Notes: a model not told the origin generated them from the sequence alone. A stretch of DNA of 64,000 nt from Symbiodinium natans (GCA_905221605.1 CAJNDS010002470.1:123501-187500); one strand, 5' to 3'; shown: positions 41,421 to 53,645, numbered from the stretch's first letter. Program-made: numbers and translations.

Positions 41421-41751
41421 TGGACCTGTACACCCCCCAAACCCCTAGCAGCCTTCAACCCCTACGACCTCAAAGCGCGGAAACCTATGAGACCCTAAAG
41501 CTCAGAATCTGAAGTGTCCCTACGCTCCTAGACTCTGAACCATATATACGCTCCTACACTCTGAACCATGTAAACTCTACATGTAGGCCTACCTTTTCAA
41601 TGGTTCCTTATTTTGACTTCCCTCTCTCTCTCTCACAAGATTTATATAGATACATACACATACGAAAATCCCTTTAAAAAGGCAAAAAGGTAGGTTGTTT
41701 GGGCAGGTATAAGGTCTAAGCCCTCAAGAAGCCCTCAACCGAAGTACTCAG

Positions 41752-41810
41752 GCTGCTGCGCAGAGAGCTTTGCAGAGTCTGGCGCAGACATCTGTGCGCG
41801 CACGCCAGGC
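41752..41810 (+). CDS. possible exon, unknown protein
   Basis: After CTCAG|G the frame reads AAAQRALQSLAQTSVRARQA and then runs into telomere-like repeat. Helical, alanine-rich. Slightly similar to the ALQSLEDLL exon at 50409. Isolated. Confidence 0.35.
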
Positions 41811-42252
41811 CTACAGAGTTCAGGGTTTAGGGCTTAGGGCTCAGGGTTTAGGGTTTAAGGTTTTTTTTTTTTTGGGGGGGGGGAGGGGGGGTGGAAGGCT
41901 TTCCGTGAGGATGCCGTGTAAGGCACACCTTTGGAATGTCGCTCTTTCAGGCGCTGGATGCGGTGAGTCGCGACGAGTGACTGGGCATTCTCAGAGATGT
42001 TGCTGTGCTCTGATGGCTTTTCGCTATGACGACAACTTAGGTGGACAGATTTCAGTTGCCCTTGCGGTTTAAAGTTTAGGGCTTTGGGCTGAGGGTTTAG
42101 GGTGAACACATCTGAGCTTGCAAGCCCTTGGTTCCCCATTTCCCTCGTCAGCAAATGACGTACAGCCCTGCAGTCATCCCCCATTCTCGATCCTTTTCTC
42201 TTCCCCTGACCATACCCACCTTGTAGGTCTCGAAAAACCATAAACCCCGCTG

Positions 42253-42794
42253 ATGAGCACTGAAGAGACCGAGGAAGACCAGATGCAAGGGACACCAGCT
42301 GATGCGCCCCAACTTGCAACAACAACCCCCCCATCTCAACCATCACCCGGCGAACCACCACAACCCACTGATCGTCCCCCGGATGACGACCCGCACTCAA
42401 GGACAAGCTTCCAAGTGGCTTCTCAACAGAAGAAGCGAAGGCTTCTGTATGCTTGTTGGACGGAAGCGCCCAGCTCCTGTGCGGCTGGGTACGCGTGTTC
42501 GTACCGTGCCGCTCTCGTCTACTCCTTGGCGAGACTCTGCTCCGCTCCGGATGGACAAGCAACAGGTGAGCCATGGAGGTGCGGGCCTGTGCACTTCACC
42601 TTCACCGGCGAAGACCTTAAGATCGCGACAGGCTTGCATGTCTAGGCGATCGCCTCAACTTCAATCGCTACGCCACCGTCGCCAAGAACGACCCGCCGTG
42701 TTCGTCCCGTAGGGCCGAAGGAGCGCGCGAGATCTCCCTGGTCGCCTTGATCCATCCTTCGGGCCTTCGGGAGCATCCAGCTGCTCGCTTTTAG
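42253..42794 (+). CDS. unknown protein-coding candidate with a frame change
   Basis: From ATG at 42253 the frame begins MSTEETEEDQMQGTPADAPQ, then a proline-rich segment and a basic QQKKRR stretch, to TAG at 42643. A second frame directly after (42645-42794, following TCTAG|G) reads GDRLNFNRYATVAKNDPPCS and ends in TAG. They could be two exons, a frameshifted gene or a retroelement-like relic. The minus strand is also open for 239 codons here (41855-42574); I prefer plus because the acidic N-terminus and proline-rich composition look more natural. No family recognised. Confidence 0.4.
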
Positions 42795-43879
42795 AGGGCT
42801 CTTAAGCGAGGGAGATTCAAGGAAGTGATGTGGCCCAAGGTTTCCAAAGATTTCGCCCTACTCCCTCCATGAACCCCCTCCCTTAAGAACCCTAGAATGA
42901 TTGTATCCTAATTAAACCCGAAACTGCAGGGGGCCCTGAGGGGGGATGGAGAACCCTAGAAACCCTAAACCCTGAAGCAAGCAGCCTGCAATGAAGTCCT
43001 CCCAAGGTGCAAGTTGCACCCACCCCACGCCATGGCGCCGACGCACATTCTGCACTGTGAGTCGCCCAAGAAGGCGGAGACCAAGGTACTGGCTTGTCGC
43101 AGGGGGTGAGGGCTTCAGGTACCCGGCATTCTCCCTTCAAGGAGGGATATGTGTATATACATATACATATGGTACCTACTTCCCTCATGCCCTACTAATC
43201 AAGAACCAGTAGGTCAAGAGGTTCAGGGCTTTGGGCTTAGGGCTCAAGGCTCAGGTCTTCGGGCTCAGGGCTAAGGGGGTTTTGTGTTCAGGGCTTAGGA
43301 CGGTTTAGCGTTTTGCAGTGTTCGGTTGGCCCTCCGCTTTGGGGTCCACGGGTGTAGGGCTTAGGTTTCAAAGTACAACACAGCCTTTTGCATGGAGCTC
43401 TTTCCACGATGCCTTCAAGGGGTTTTCGGACTTTAGGGGGCTACAGGGTTGAGGGTTGAGGGTTGCGGGTTTAGGGATTAGGGTTGAGGAACATGAATAT
43501 TGCAAGGCAGAGGGGCCCCCAGAGTAAGAACAACTTGATCCCCAAACCCCAGAATCCGTTTCAACTCCCCACCTCCGACTCCGATCGAGCCTTAAATCCG
43601 AAACTCTAAACCCTCAATCCTTCAAGGGTGAAGCTTCTTTGAGGCTTTGCCCCCAAAACCGTCAGGGGCTTGATCTCACTTTAGACGTATAAAGGGTAGA
43701 GGGTTTAGGGCTCAGGGGTTTACAGCTCTTCTACGGGTACTCAAAAACTACGAGCCCTCGTAGGTTTTTGGAGCACAGAACGTCCTTAACCTTTGAGGCC
43801 CTGCAGGGGCACTCCTGACCAAAGCCTCGAGAGGTTTCGGTGTCTGGGTTTAAGGTTTCAAAGATGTAGGCATGATATT
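42795..43879. other. spacer without recognised gene
   Basis: Short TATACATATACAT tract at 43151-43170 and scattered TTTAGGG-like words. Nothing coding recognised. Confidence 0.45.
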
Positions 43880-44002
43880 TGAAGGTTCAGGTTACTTCTA
43901 ACCCAATTTTGAGTTGAGAGTAGTTGTAACCCTCTTATAAGCCCCTTAAGTTACCCTAGTAGAGTTATAATTGGGTTACTAAGCACCATGAACCTCCAAG
44001 TG
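43880..44002. mobile_element. MITE-like element, family B
   Basis: TGAAGGTTCAGGTTACTTCTAACCC at the left; GGGTTACTAAGCACCATGAACCTCCAAGTGG at the right. Confidence 0.7.
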
Positions 44003-44114
44003 GGCCCCGGAGAGGTCTATGGCCGCACAGGCCGGCCAGTGCACACGCTGTGACAACTGTCAGCGTGGGGAGGCGCGGATCCCGGACACATCCGATGCAA
44101 GTTGGGTCTCGGGT

Positions 44115-44208
44115 ATACCTGGGACCCTCTTTACCTACAGTTTCATGGGTGGTGCCTACTAAATACGGGTAGTTACTACTAAACTGTAGGTAAATAGAGT
44201 TGCAGGTA
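44115..44208. mobile_element. small palindromic MITE-like element
   Basis: TTTACCTACAGTTT is matched perfectly by AAACTGTAGGTAAA, with outer TACCT/AGGTA pairing. About 94 bp; no second copy seen. Confidence 0.55.
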
Positions 44209-44580
44209 TGGAGGGGTTGCCTAAACCCTAGGCCCTAAGTGGTTTGCAGCGTCACGAGTTCGGGGTTTTCATGGGCTGCGAGGCGAGATCGTAAACTCTA
44301 AACTAGACCAAACCTGAAAATACATACTCCGTAGGAAGCTCTATGCGATGACCAATGAATGGGGGTATCCCAAAATGGGGGTACCCTGTTTTGGGGGTTG
44401 CGATAAGAAACATTTCAGTATGTTGGGTGTATACTTGGAGCACCCCTATCCCTTCTATTCCTTGTAATCAGCATATGCAACAGAAGCCCACCCCTTCCGA
44501 CTAACTGGAAGACTGACTTGAAAGGTTGTTGTAGCCAACGGCTTGGTTCTGTTTTGCTGGCGGTATTGCTGACGGTACTG

Positions 44581-44676
44581 CTTGAAGGTTCATGGGTACT
44601 ATAGTTGTAGCTTTATTCAGAAACCCTAAACCCTAAACCCTCAACCCTACTTACATGCACCCATGAGCCTTCAAGT
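44581..44676. mobile_element. family B element with internal CCCTAAA units
   Basis: CTTGAAGGTTCATGGGTACTA at the left; GCACCCATGAGCCTTCAAGTGG at the right; AAACCCTAAACCCTAAACCCTC inside. Confidence 0.65.
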
Positions 44677-44819
44677 GGGATGCGCATGAGTTAGAGCAAT
44701 CGGGCGGCGGGAGGTTGTTGTGGGGTTGAAGGATCACATCCGTAGGAGTTACCAAAGCAAGTCGCCTCTGCATGAGGGACTTCACAGGAAGGTCCCAGCA
44801 TGGAAGTTGCCTAAACCCT

Positions 44820-44824
44820 AAACC

Positions 44825-44870
<46 letters not shown>

Positions 44871-45145
44871 ACCCTAAACCCTAAACCCTAAACCCTAAAC
44901 CCCAATTGTGAGGATTTGAGGTTTTGGAAGGTGTGCCGATGTCGGCTCCTGCCTGAATGCAGCAAACCGGCTGAGAGGAGCCACCCTCAACCTCTTTGCA
45001 TGGCCGTGTCCTCGCCCGAATCCCAGGGTTTAGGGTTTAGGGTTTAGGGTTTAGGGTTTAGGGTTTAGGGTTTAGGGTTTAGGGTTTTGGGCTTAAGGTT
45101 TAGGAGTTTAGGGTTGAGGGTTTGGGGTTTAGGGTCCCTCCCCCC
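44820..45145. repeat. CCCTCAA/CCCTAAA array facing a TTTAGGG array
   Basis: Seven CCCTCAA units then CCCTAAA (44820-44905); unique spacer; TTTAGGG at 45027-45085 and to 45140 with variants. Confidence 0.9.
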
Positions 45146-45261
45146 CACCCACCCTGCCGCCCTCGGAGCATCTAAGGTTGGCGGCCCGGAGCTGACGGAT
45201 TTCGAAGCCCTGGGCTGCTGTGAAGGAACTACAAGTCCAGCTACCATCATACCCTAGTAGT

Positions 45262-45360
45262 AGAGTGGGTAACCTTTAACCTTTTTTGGGTAATAGAATC
45301 CCCTTAGAACCCTAAAGGTTAACCTTGAGTTCCCCCAGGTTACTGGACAACTAAGATACG
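45262..45360. mobile_element. family D-like element, diverged
   Basis: GAGTGGGTAACCTTTAACCTTTTTTGGG at the left; GGTTACTGGACAACTAAGA at the right. A weak match to family D ends. Confidence 0.35.
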
Positions 45361-46254
45361 AGTCATACACGAGTACTTTGCCCAAGACAGAAGAGGAATC
45401 TCCACCATCCAGCTACCGCGACCCTGTCCTATATGGTAACTGGATTAGGGCTCCCAAACAGCAGCCCAGCTTCCTGGTGCATTGGGCAAGAGTGAGTGAA
45501 GATTCCCTCTATCAGCATAAAAAAGCACAAATAAGTTTATTGATATAGAGTTTTTTTAATACGTATACATATATATATATATGTACAGATGTATTGTGCG
45601 CATATTTTGAATACTTGTCAGGGGTCTACCCCTTCCGCTCTTCCCTTAATCATAGGAAACTGGGGGCGGTAAGTAGGAGGCTACCCTACACCCTAAACCG
45701 TCGTCCCGACAGCTTTCCACACTCTCCGTCACACGGGTTTAGGGTTTGGGGCTATGGGGTTTAGGGTTTAGGGTTTAGGGGTTTAGGGTTTCGGGCTAGT
45801 TTTAGGGTTTAGGGTTAAGGGTTCAGGGTTTAGGGTTCAGGACCCCCCCCCCCTTCCTTATGTCCCGATGACTTCAGCACCAGTCAGAAATCGGGGGCGA
45901 GAGCCAAGACTCAGGCCACGCAACGCGGGGCATGAAAGGTTTAAAGGTTTGGGGTTCAGGTTTTAGGGTTTGGGGTTTTAGGGTTTAGAAATTGGGGTTT
46001 AGGGTGTAGGGTTTAGGGTTTGGGGTTTAGGGTTTAGGTTCAGGGGTTGAGCGTTTAGGATTTAGGCAGCCCCTCTAAACCAAAAGAGGCACTCTCTCTA
46101 TTCCCAGGTTACTCTTGGGTCTAGGGTTTAGGGTTTAGGATCTAGAGTTCCGGGTGTCTGAATCACATGAGGCGATCCTCTTGACTGTCACCTTGACTCC
46201 ATCATGACACCGGTTGTGTTGCTCGAAGGTGTCCCTTTCCTGCATAGTACCGCC
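45361..46254. repeat. spacer, TA tract and TTTAGGG words
   Basis: TATATA at 45568-45582; TTTAGGG blocks at 45735-45840 and 45955-46055; C run at 45843. No gene seen. Confidence 0.6.
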
Positions 46255-46390
46255 CTAAGCCCTAAGCCCTAAGCCCTATAACCTAAGCCCTAAACCCTAA
46301 ACCCTAACCTAAACCCTAAACCCTAAACCCTAAACCCTAAACCCTAAACCCTAAACCCCAGACCCTAAACCCTAAACCCTAAACCCTGTT
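46255..46390. repeat. CCCTAAG/CCCTAAA array
   Basis: About 18 units, three CCCTAAG first. Confidence 0.9.
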
Positions 46391-46499
46391 CATCTCGGAT
46401 GTGGCAGCCCAAAGGCCCTTAGAAGCACGAACGGGTTGCTGTACAGATGCACGCAATTCGAGCGCAGCTTGGCAGGTCTCCAAGTCTTGTCCAGTCGCA

Positions 46500-46611
46500 C
46501 TTGGTAGCCCGGTGGCACCCTTTTCCCTTTTATTGGGTTGTGGGCTTCCTTATACAATCACCAACCCAAAATGGGTTCCCTTATGATAATATGGTTACTG
46601 GGCTACCAAGA
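46500..46611. mobile_element. MITE-like element, family D, best-preserved ends
   Basis: CTTGGTAGCCCGGTGGCACCC at the left; GGTTACTGGGCTACCAAG at the right; interior GGGTTGTGGGCTTCCTTATACAATCACC. The ends pair over about 14 bp. Confidence 0.8.
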
Positions 46612-47455
46612 GTAGCATGCTCGACTTCGAGCATGCCCTCAACCATTGACCATATCACAACAGTTTGGGCCGGCAAGCGCCAACCGAGAGTGAGCATGCC
46701 AGCGTGTGGCCCTTCTAAACCCTAAACCCCAAGCCCCAAACACCTAACCCAAACCCAAACCCCCCCCCGCCCAACGCCAAAGCCTGCCCTAAACCCCAAA
46801 CCCAAAACCCCAAACCTCAAAGGCTAAACCCCAAATCCTAAACCCTAACACCCCCAAGTTAGCTTTAGTTTCACGGCCACCTCTTCGTCGAGGGGCTGTG
46901 GGCCAGCCACTCCAACCCCCACCAGTCGACGCCCTGAGTTTTTTTTTTTTTCGTGGTTTTCGAGTCTTTATCGGAGTTTCGTTGGGGTGTTCGAGGCTTT
47001 TGGGGAGTTGTTGGGTTTAGTGAGGGTTTTTGGTTTGAGTTTTGTTGTTGTTTTGTTTTTTCTTGCTTGCTTTTGTGTTTTTTTTTTCGCGGGGGGGGGG
47101 GGGGGGGGGGGGGCTGAGAGCTTTTAGGGTGTTTTCTGTGTAAGTGCTTAAAGCTTACGGGGTCATGGATGCAGAGCATCCTCCGAAACACGGGTTGAGG
47201 GTATGGGTTGAGGGTAAACCAGAAACCCTAGACCCTGGGCCCTTGTTCTGCACCAACGGCGACGAATGCGGCTGTGATAGATCGCAGAGCTTAGTTTCTC
47301 AAGGTTTGAGGGCTTCGAGGGGTGTAGGGTTTAGGGCTTAGGGAAGCCCAAGCCACCATGAAGAAGACCATGAAGAAGCTTACAACCTTGCAATTGGCAC
47401 GCCCCAAGAAGCGCCTGGTTCCAGGAGCTAGGGTTCATAGTGCTCAGAGCACCGC
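46612..47455. repeat. low-complexity T-rich and G-run sequence
   Basis: T run at 46941, T/G-rich stretch 46940-47090 and a G run of about 22 at 47091-47113. The minus-strand frame over it is Lys/Gln/Pro low complexity. Confidence 0.6.
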
Positions 47456-47465
47456 AAGGTGTGCC

Positions 47466-48328
47466 CCAAACCCTAAACCCTAAACCCTAAACCCTAAACC
47501 CTAAACCCTAAACCCTGGACCCTAAACCCTAAACCCTAAACCCTAAACCCTAAACCCTAAACCCTAAACCCTAAACCCTAAACCCTAAACCCTAAACCCC
47601 CACAAAACCCTGAGTCAATCGCCCTCGATGGCGGCCATGGCCGCAGCGGACACTTTGCAGAGGCGGCCAAGGGGCGTGGGGTGTAGGGTGTAGGGTTTAG
47701 GGTTTAGGGCGGGGTTGGGGTCTAGGGTCTATAGGGTCTAGGGTTTGATTAGGGTTTGGGGTTTAGGGTTTAGTGGGACTCTTGTTAGGGTTCTTCTAGG
47801 GTTTCAGGGTTTTAGGTTTTTAGTTTAGGGTTTAGGGTTCTGGGCTATTAATTAGGGCTTTAGGGTTTAGGGTTTAGGCAGGGTTTAGGGCTTCAGGTTT
47901 AGGGTCTCAGGGCATTTGGCGTTTTAGGGTCTTAAGGCTTTAGGGGCTGTAAGGGGTTTAGCAGCTTTGATGGTTTTAGGGTCTTACTAGCCCTTAACAA
48001 CTATCCTGAAGCAGAACAGAAACATTAATCCCAAAAGCACTAAACCCTGAAGCCCTGAAAGCCCCAAAACCCCGAATCCTTAAAGCCCCGAATCCTTAAG
48101 ACCCTGAATCCCTAACCCTAAATTCCAAACGGTAAATCCCTAGAACTTTAGACCCCGAATCCCTCAACCCTATACACCCCAAACCTAAAGCCCTACTCAA
48201 ACCGCAAACCCCAAAACCCTAAAACCCTAACACCCTAAAGCCCTAACACCCTAAAACCCTGAAACCCTAAAGCAACAAACTCCGCAGTCACAATCCCCAA
48301 CCCCAAGCCCTACGTAAACCCCCCAACC

Positions 48329-48374
<46 letters not shown>

Positions 48375-48390
48375 ACCCTAAACCCTAAAC
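47466..48390. repeat. CCCTAAA, TTTAGGG and CCCTCAA arrays
   Basis: CCCTAAA at 47466-47600; TTTAGGG variants at 47675-47930; CCCTAAA/CCCTGAA words to 48280; about eight CCCTCAA units at 48325-48375. Confidence 0.85.
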
Positions 48391-50408
48391 CCCAAAGAAG
48401 CCTTCCCAGGGCCCGTCGAGCCCTCATTGTCGGCATCGACGGCCTGGGCTCGGCATTCTTGGCACCTTGGGCTGCTCCTGAGTAAGGTTCAGGGTGTTTA
48501 GGGTTTAGGGTTTAGGGTTTGGGGCTTCAGGGTGTTTAGGTTGTTTAGGGTTTAGGGTTTCAGGGTCTTCAGGTTGTTTAGGGTGTTCGGGGTGTTTAGG
48601 TTGCTTAGGGGGTTTGGTTTTTTGGTTGGGTTCGAGGGGAGCTTCTTTGCCGGTTGTTTTTTTCCTAAAAAGCTCCTGAACCCGAAGCAACCTTAAGCCC
48701 AGTGGAGGTTTAGGTTTTTAGGGTTTAGGTTTAGGGCTTCAGGGTTTGAAGTTTTGGGTTTAGGGTCTTGAGTTTAGGGTTATGGTTTAGAGTTTAGGGT
48801 TTTGAGTTTCGTGTCGTCTAGGGTATCCCCACACGCCAAAACTTTCAACCGCCCTAAAACTTGTGTAGCCCTACACCCTAAAACCCTAACCCACAAGCCT
48901 TCAATCCGCAATCCCTGAGTTTGTTTCAATATCCGTAAGGTGGTCCTACATTCTCAAAAGATGAGCCGTCGTCGTTTGGGTGTTGAAGCTTTCGGGTTGA
49001 GGTTCGAGGGTTTAGGGGCGTCGCCCTCAAGCCCAAGAATTGAATGGCTCGGTCGTTCTCCTGAACCCGTGGGCATGTTGCACGCGAAACGCTGAAGCCT
49101 CTACCCTAAATCCTAAACCCTAAAGCCCATACCCTTAGACCACAAAACCCCACACACCCGAAGGCAAGCAACCTCGTGCCCCAGGTTAGCTTAGGGACAG
49201 TTGATAGTTACAGGTCCTCCGTCTTACATAGGGCACCGGAAAATTTGGGGTTTAGGGCTTCGGGTTCAGGGTGTTGGGTTTGGAGGTTGGAGCGTGTGGT
49301 TTCGAGTTTAAGGTGTTGGGTGCCGAGGGTGTGAGTGAGAGTGAGAGTGCAAAACCCGAGGTTGGGCTTGTTGAGAGCTGGCAGCTGTCATGACGCATCA
49401 TGGGCTCTTCAGCAGCGAAGGTCTACCCTCGACCCAGAAACATAACTCCTTGGAGGTTACTGTGTAGGTTTCTAAGAAAAAGGCAAAGTCCACAGCTTGT
49501 TGGGCATTTTGGGGAAGGAGTGAGAGACTCATGATGGTTGAGTGGGGGGTTTAGGGTTCAGGGGCGTAGGGTTTAGGGTTTAGGGGTTAGGGTTTAGGGT
49601 TCAGGGGTTACGGTCCCTCATGGTATGCAAGCGGCTGCACTTCGCCTGCCAAGCTCGGCACGGAAACGGCGCGATGAGCCATGGCAGGCACAAGCGACTG
49701 CCGTACATGCCCACGCCACAGCTGCTTGTCGGGTTATACTACCCTAAACCCTAAACCCTAAACCCTAAACCCTAAACCCTAAACCCTGAGCCCTAACCCC
49801 TGAACCCACACAAGCGGGAGGGCTTGCGGTTTAGGGTTTAAGGTTCGGGTTTGGGGTTTAAGGTTTAGGGTTCGGGGTTCTTTGAGTCTGAGGGTCTTTT
49901 GCAGGGTTTCGGGCAAGTTCGCCCTGAAGAGTTTTCTCTAGGACCTAGGAATGATGTGGCTTCATCGCCGATACCTCGTACGCAGACGCTCACCCTAACC
50001 CAAAACCCTAAACCCTAAAGCCTAAAGCCTACAGCCTAACACCTAAAACCTAAAACCTAAGGCCTCAACACTAAACCCTAAACCCTAAACCCTAAACCCT
50101 GAACCCTGAACCCTAAACCCTAAACCCTAAACCCTAGACCCTAAACCCTAAACCCCAAACTGCTTCTTGCGCATAGGAGCCTTTGCAAGGTTGGACTGGG
50201 GATTCCGATCCTAGGGCCACCGCAGTTTGGAGTGACAGAGTCATCCCTCAACTCCCTAAATGCAAAACCCTAAACCTTCTGAACCCCAAACCCTAAACCC
50301 CAAAGCCTAAACCCTAAACCCTAAACTTTAAACCCTAAACCCTAAGCGCTAAACCCTAGAACTTAAGCCCTATCCCGCGAGTTTCGAGCGTCCCCTGCAT
50401 TCTTGCAG
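48391..50408. repeat. telomere-like blocks and spacers without a recognised gene
   Basis: TTTAGGG words at 48490-48620 and 48700-48810; CCCTAAA at 49741-49790, 50075-50155 and 50280-50350. An open stretch at about 49610-49740 lacks any recognised motif and is not called. Confidence 0.55.
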
Positions 50409-50480
50409 GCGGCTCTGCAAAGCTTGGAGGACTTGCTGGCGAAAGGGGCGCGGCTGGGTGTGAAAGGGAACCAAGTCCAG
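50409..50480 (+). CDS. probable upstream PPR exon of gene B
   Basis: After TTGCAG|G the frame reads AALQSLEDLLAKGARLGVKG then NQVQ, close to the ALxLLxxMxxxGxxxxxxV part of a PPR motif, and a GT follows. A direct join to the exon at 51911 would lack about three residues, so a small exon between them may have been missed. PPR-like fragments at about 51060-51125 (MALHNGAMATLRLVTF) and 51443 (HEAALLSGHEV) could be others. Confidence 0.45.
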
Positions 50481-50484
50481 GTTC

Positions 50485-51420
50485 TTCTAGGGTTTAGGGT
50501 TTAGGGTTTAGGGTTTAGGGTTTAGGGTCTAGGGTTTAGGGTTTAGGGCTTAGGGTTTAGGGTTAAGGGTTCCGGGTTGTAGGGGGGCATTTCGGCAGGA
50601 GGCTTCACGGCCCAGGGGGATGAGACGCCCGCGAAGTTTGAGGTTTCAGGGTGCATCCTTGTTTCTGGTTTGGGTTTAGAATTTCGGGTGGGGTTTGGGG
50701 TTTAGGGTTCAGGGTTTAGGGTTTAGGATTTGGGGTAGGGTTTTGGGTTTAGGAACCTAAGCTCTGAAGGTCTTTGGATTTTTCTGGTAGCCAGGCAGGG
50801 GGGGGCTCAGGGTTTCAGCCAAAGGGGGATCTCCGGAGACTTTCAAACATAGGTCGTGACAGGTCACGGTATTATTGCGAGTTGAGGCCCTAAGCCCTAA
50901 ACCCTAAACCCTAAACCCTAAACCCTAACCCCTAACCCCTAACCCCTAAACCCTAAACCCTAAACCCTAAACCCTAAACCCTAAACCCTAAACCCTAAAC
51001 CCTAAACCCTAAACCCTAAACCCTAAACCCTAAGAGGAACGTGGGGTGGGAGAAAAATGTTGACATGGCTCTCCACAATGGGGCCATGGCTACCCTTCGC
51101 CTAGTAACCTTCACAGCTTCTGCGCCATAAGCCCTCAGAAGCCCTTATAAGCCCTAAGCCCTAAGCCCTAAGCCCTAAGCCCTAAGCCCTAAGCCCTAAG
51201 CCCTAAGCCCTAAGCCCCAAGCCCCAAGCCCCAAGCCCTAAGCCCTAAGCCCTAAGCCCTAAGCCCTAAACCCTAAACCCTAAACCCTAAACCCTAAACC
51301 CTAAACCCTAAACCCTAAACCCTAAACCCTAAACCCTAAACCCTAAACCCTAAACCAAACCCTAAACCCTAAGCCCTTGTAAGTCCTAAGCCCTCAGCCT
51401 AAATTAAGCCGTAAGCCCCC
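50485..51420. repeat. TTTAGGG, CCCTAAA and CCCTAAG arrays
   Basis: TTTAGGG at 50490-50575; CCCTAAA at 50883-51030; about 17 CCCTAAG units with three CCCCAAG (51150-51265), then CCCTAAA to 51380. Confidence 0.9.
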
Positions 51421-51910
51421 AAACCCCAAACCCTTAAGGTCAGGCTCATGAAGCTGCCCTCCTTTCCGGTCACGAAGTCGCAGGGTTTGGGGTTTAGGGT
51501 TTAGGGTTTAGGGTGTAGGGTTCAGGGTTTGGAGTGTAAGTAGGCTTGAGGCCCAAAAACCCACGGCTTCCCAGGTATTCTAAAAAACTTTCTTGCAAGC
51601 CCTAAGCCTTCCACCCCCCAAGGCTTCCCAGGTACCCTAAGCCCTCTACAGCCCCAAACGCCCAGACCTTCCCAGGTATCTCCATGCGCGCAGCTTCGAT
51701 CAGGTGCTTGACCCAGGGTGGGGCTTGTTCCCCTGTTCATGAGATTCAGCTAAACCCCGTTAAGCGCAAAAGGTGTCGGGGTTTAGTGCCTGGTGTTACC
51801 CTACACCCCTAAACCCTAGAACTTAAGCCCTAAACCTAAACCTCAACGCGTTAGGGTTTGGGGTTTAGGGTTTAGGGCTTAGGGTTTAGGGTTTAGGGTT
51901 CCCCTGGCAG

Positions 51911-53645
51911 GTCCTTGGGCACCTCGGCCGGTGCTCTCAGTGGCAGCTGCTGCTTACTCTCCTTTCGGTCTTGCCAACTTGGAGGCTGCCTTTGCAGACC
52001 CTAGGGTTTAGGCTTTAGGGTTTAGGGTTTAGGGTTTAGGGTTTAGGGTTTAGGGTTTAGCTTAGGGTTTAGGGCTTAAGGTTAAGGGTTTAGGGCTGTA
52101 GGTTTAGGATGTAGAGTTTAGGGGTGAGTTGTTTTTTTTACTCTCGCCTGCCGGGCTTGAGGGGAGCTTGCTTCCATTCTTCAGGTGTCTCAGGGGGCAA
52201 ACCTGGCTTAGGGTGTATGGCTGTAGGGTTTAGGGTTTAGGTGTAGAAATTCCAGGGTTCAGGGTTAGGGGTTGAGGGTTTGGTTCTTAAAAAGACCCAA
52301 GTACCCTACAAAGAAGTCTTACGGAAGGAGCCTCTCTGGGAAGCATCCTGGAGACATCCGCAGCCCCTGGCTCTATAAGCCCTGCTTAGGAGGCTCATGG
52401 GAACGCATGTACCCCCAAGTACCACCCTGAGCCGCCCTAGCCCTAAACCCTAAACCCTAAACCCTAAACCCTAAACCCTAAATCCTAAACCCTAAACCCT
52501 AACCCCTAAGCCCTAAACCGTAAACCCTAAACCCTAAACCCTAAACTCTAAACCCTAAACCCTAAACCCTAAACCCTAAACCCGATGAACGCCGCAGGCC
52601 GACGCCGGATCTTCTCTCCTACAGCCACGCCATTAGCGCCGCCGAGAAGGCTGGGCAGTGGCGAGTGGCTAGGCCCTTTAAGGGTTTAGGGTTTAGGGTT
52701 TAGGGTTGTTGGGAAATGTTTACGTTATCTCTTGGCTTTTCAATGTGGATGATGTTCAGGAATATGCGGGTTTCCGGATTCCGAGATTCGGGGTACCTTA
52801 CTGGGGTCCTCCATATGAGGGAATCCTACTACCCTGGTGGTCCTTTTAGAGGGTTTTATTAAGGGGTAGCCGAGGTGGCACTCCAACTGCATTCTGAAGT
52901 TCTGGCTGGCGACCTCCAGCCGGATGTCGTCAGCTTCTCATCCTGCATCAGCGCGCTCGCACGCGGCGGTCAGTGGCAACCGGGATGTGCCCCAGGTAGG
53001 TCCACTGTGTTTTTTGTTGTTGTGGCATCTTGATCCTAAGCCCTAAATCCTAAGTCTTAAACCCTAAGCCCTAAACCCTAAGCCCTAAACCCTAAACCTT
53101 AAGCCCTAAACCCTAAGCCCTTTTTCCTGAAATGGGCTGACTGCGGGGCAGCCCAGGGAAAAAGCGCTTCAGTTGCTCTGGGAGATGCCATCTGCGGGCA
53201 TCGAGGCAAACGTGGTCAGCTTCAATGCCGCCATCACAGCCTGCGAGAAACTGGGTTTAGGGTTTAGGGTTTGGGGTTTAGGGTTTGGGGTAGGCCCTCG
53301 TGATATTTCCTATTTCCCTTGTTGGGTTTAGGGTTTAGGGTTTAGGGTTTAGGGTTTAGGGTGTATACTTAGGATGTATTATTTTTCCCTTATTGGGTTT
53401 AGCGTACGCCCTTGGGAGAATTGTATGTTTCTCAGGGGGGTTAAGAGGATCATACTCCCTAAGCCCTACAAACACAAAACCCTAAACCCTAAACCCTAAA
53501 CCCTAAACCCTAAACCCTAGACTCTAAACCCTAAACCGGGGCCAACCGAGGAAAGGCAACCGTTGGCAGGGGGCACTTCAGCTTCTCGAGGACCTGCTGC
53601 GCCTGCGTGTAGAGCCCACGTGCATCACGTGCAACGCGATTCTCA
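51911..53645 (+). CDS. PPR gene B, first five firm exons
   Basis: Reads CSQWQLLLTLLSVLPTWR, joined through GC-AG to PTPDLLSYSHAISAAEKAGQ. Then GT-AG to VALQLHSEVLAGDLQPDVVS, GC-AG to EKALQLLWEMPSAGIEANVV, and GA-AG to KGNRWQGALQLLEDLL. Each join lands inside a motif and restores its length exactly. Intron 52665-52874 holds a TTTAGGG block and a family G element. Confidence 0.8.

Noticed and set aside
41855-42574. 239-codon minus frame, the longest in the window
   Set aside because: No domain, C-terminal part translates telomere-like repeat and a G/T run; the plus frame there looks more natural.
52996-53000. CAG|GTAGGT, a textbook GT donor after a PPR exon
   Set aside because: Using it breaks frame and motif length; the GC at 52976 gives an exact join to the next exon.
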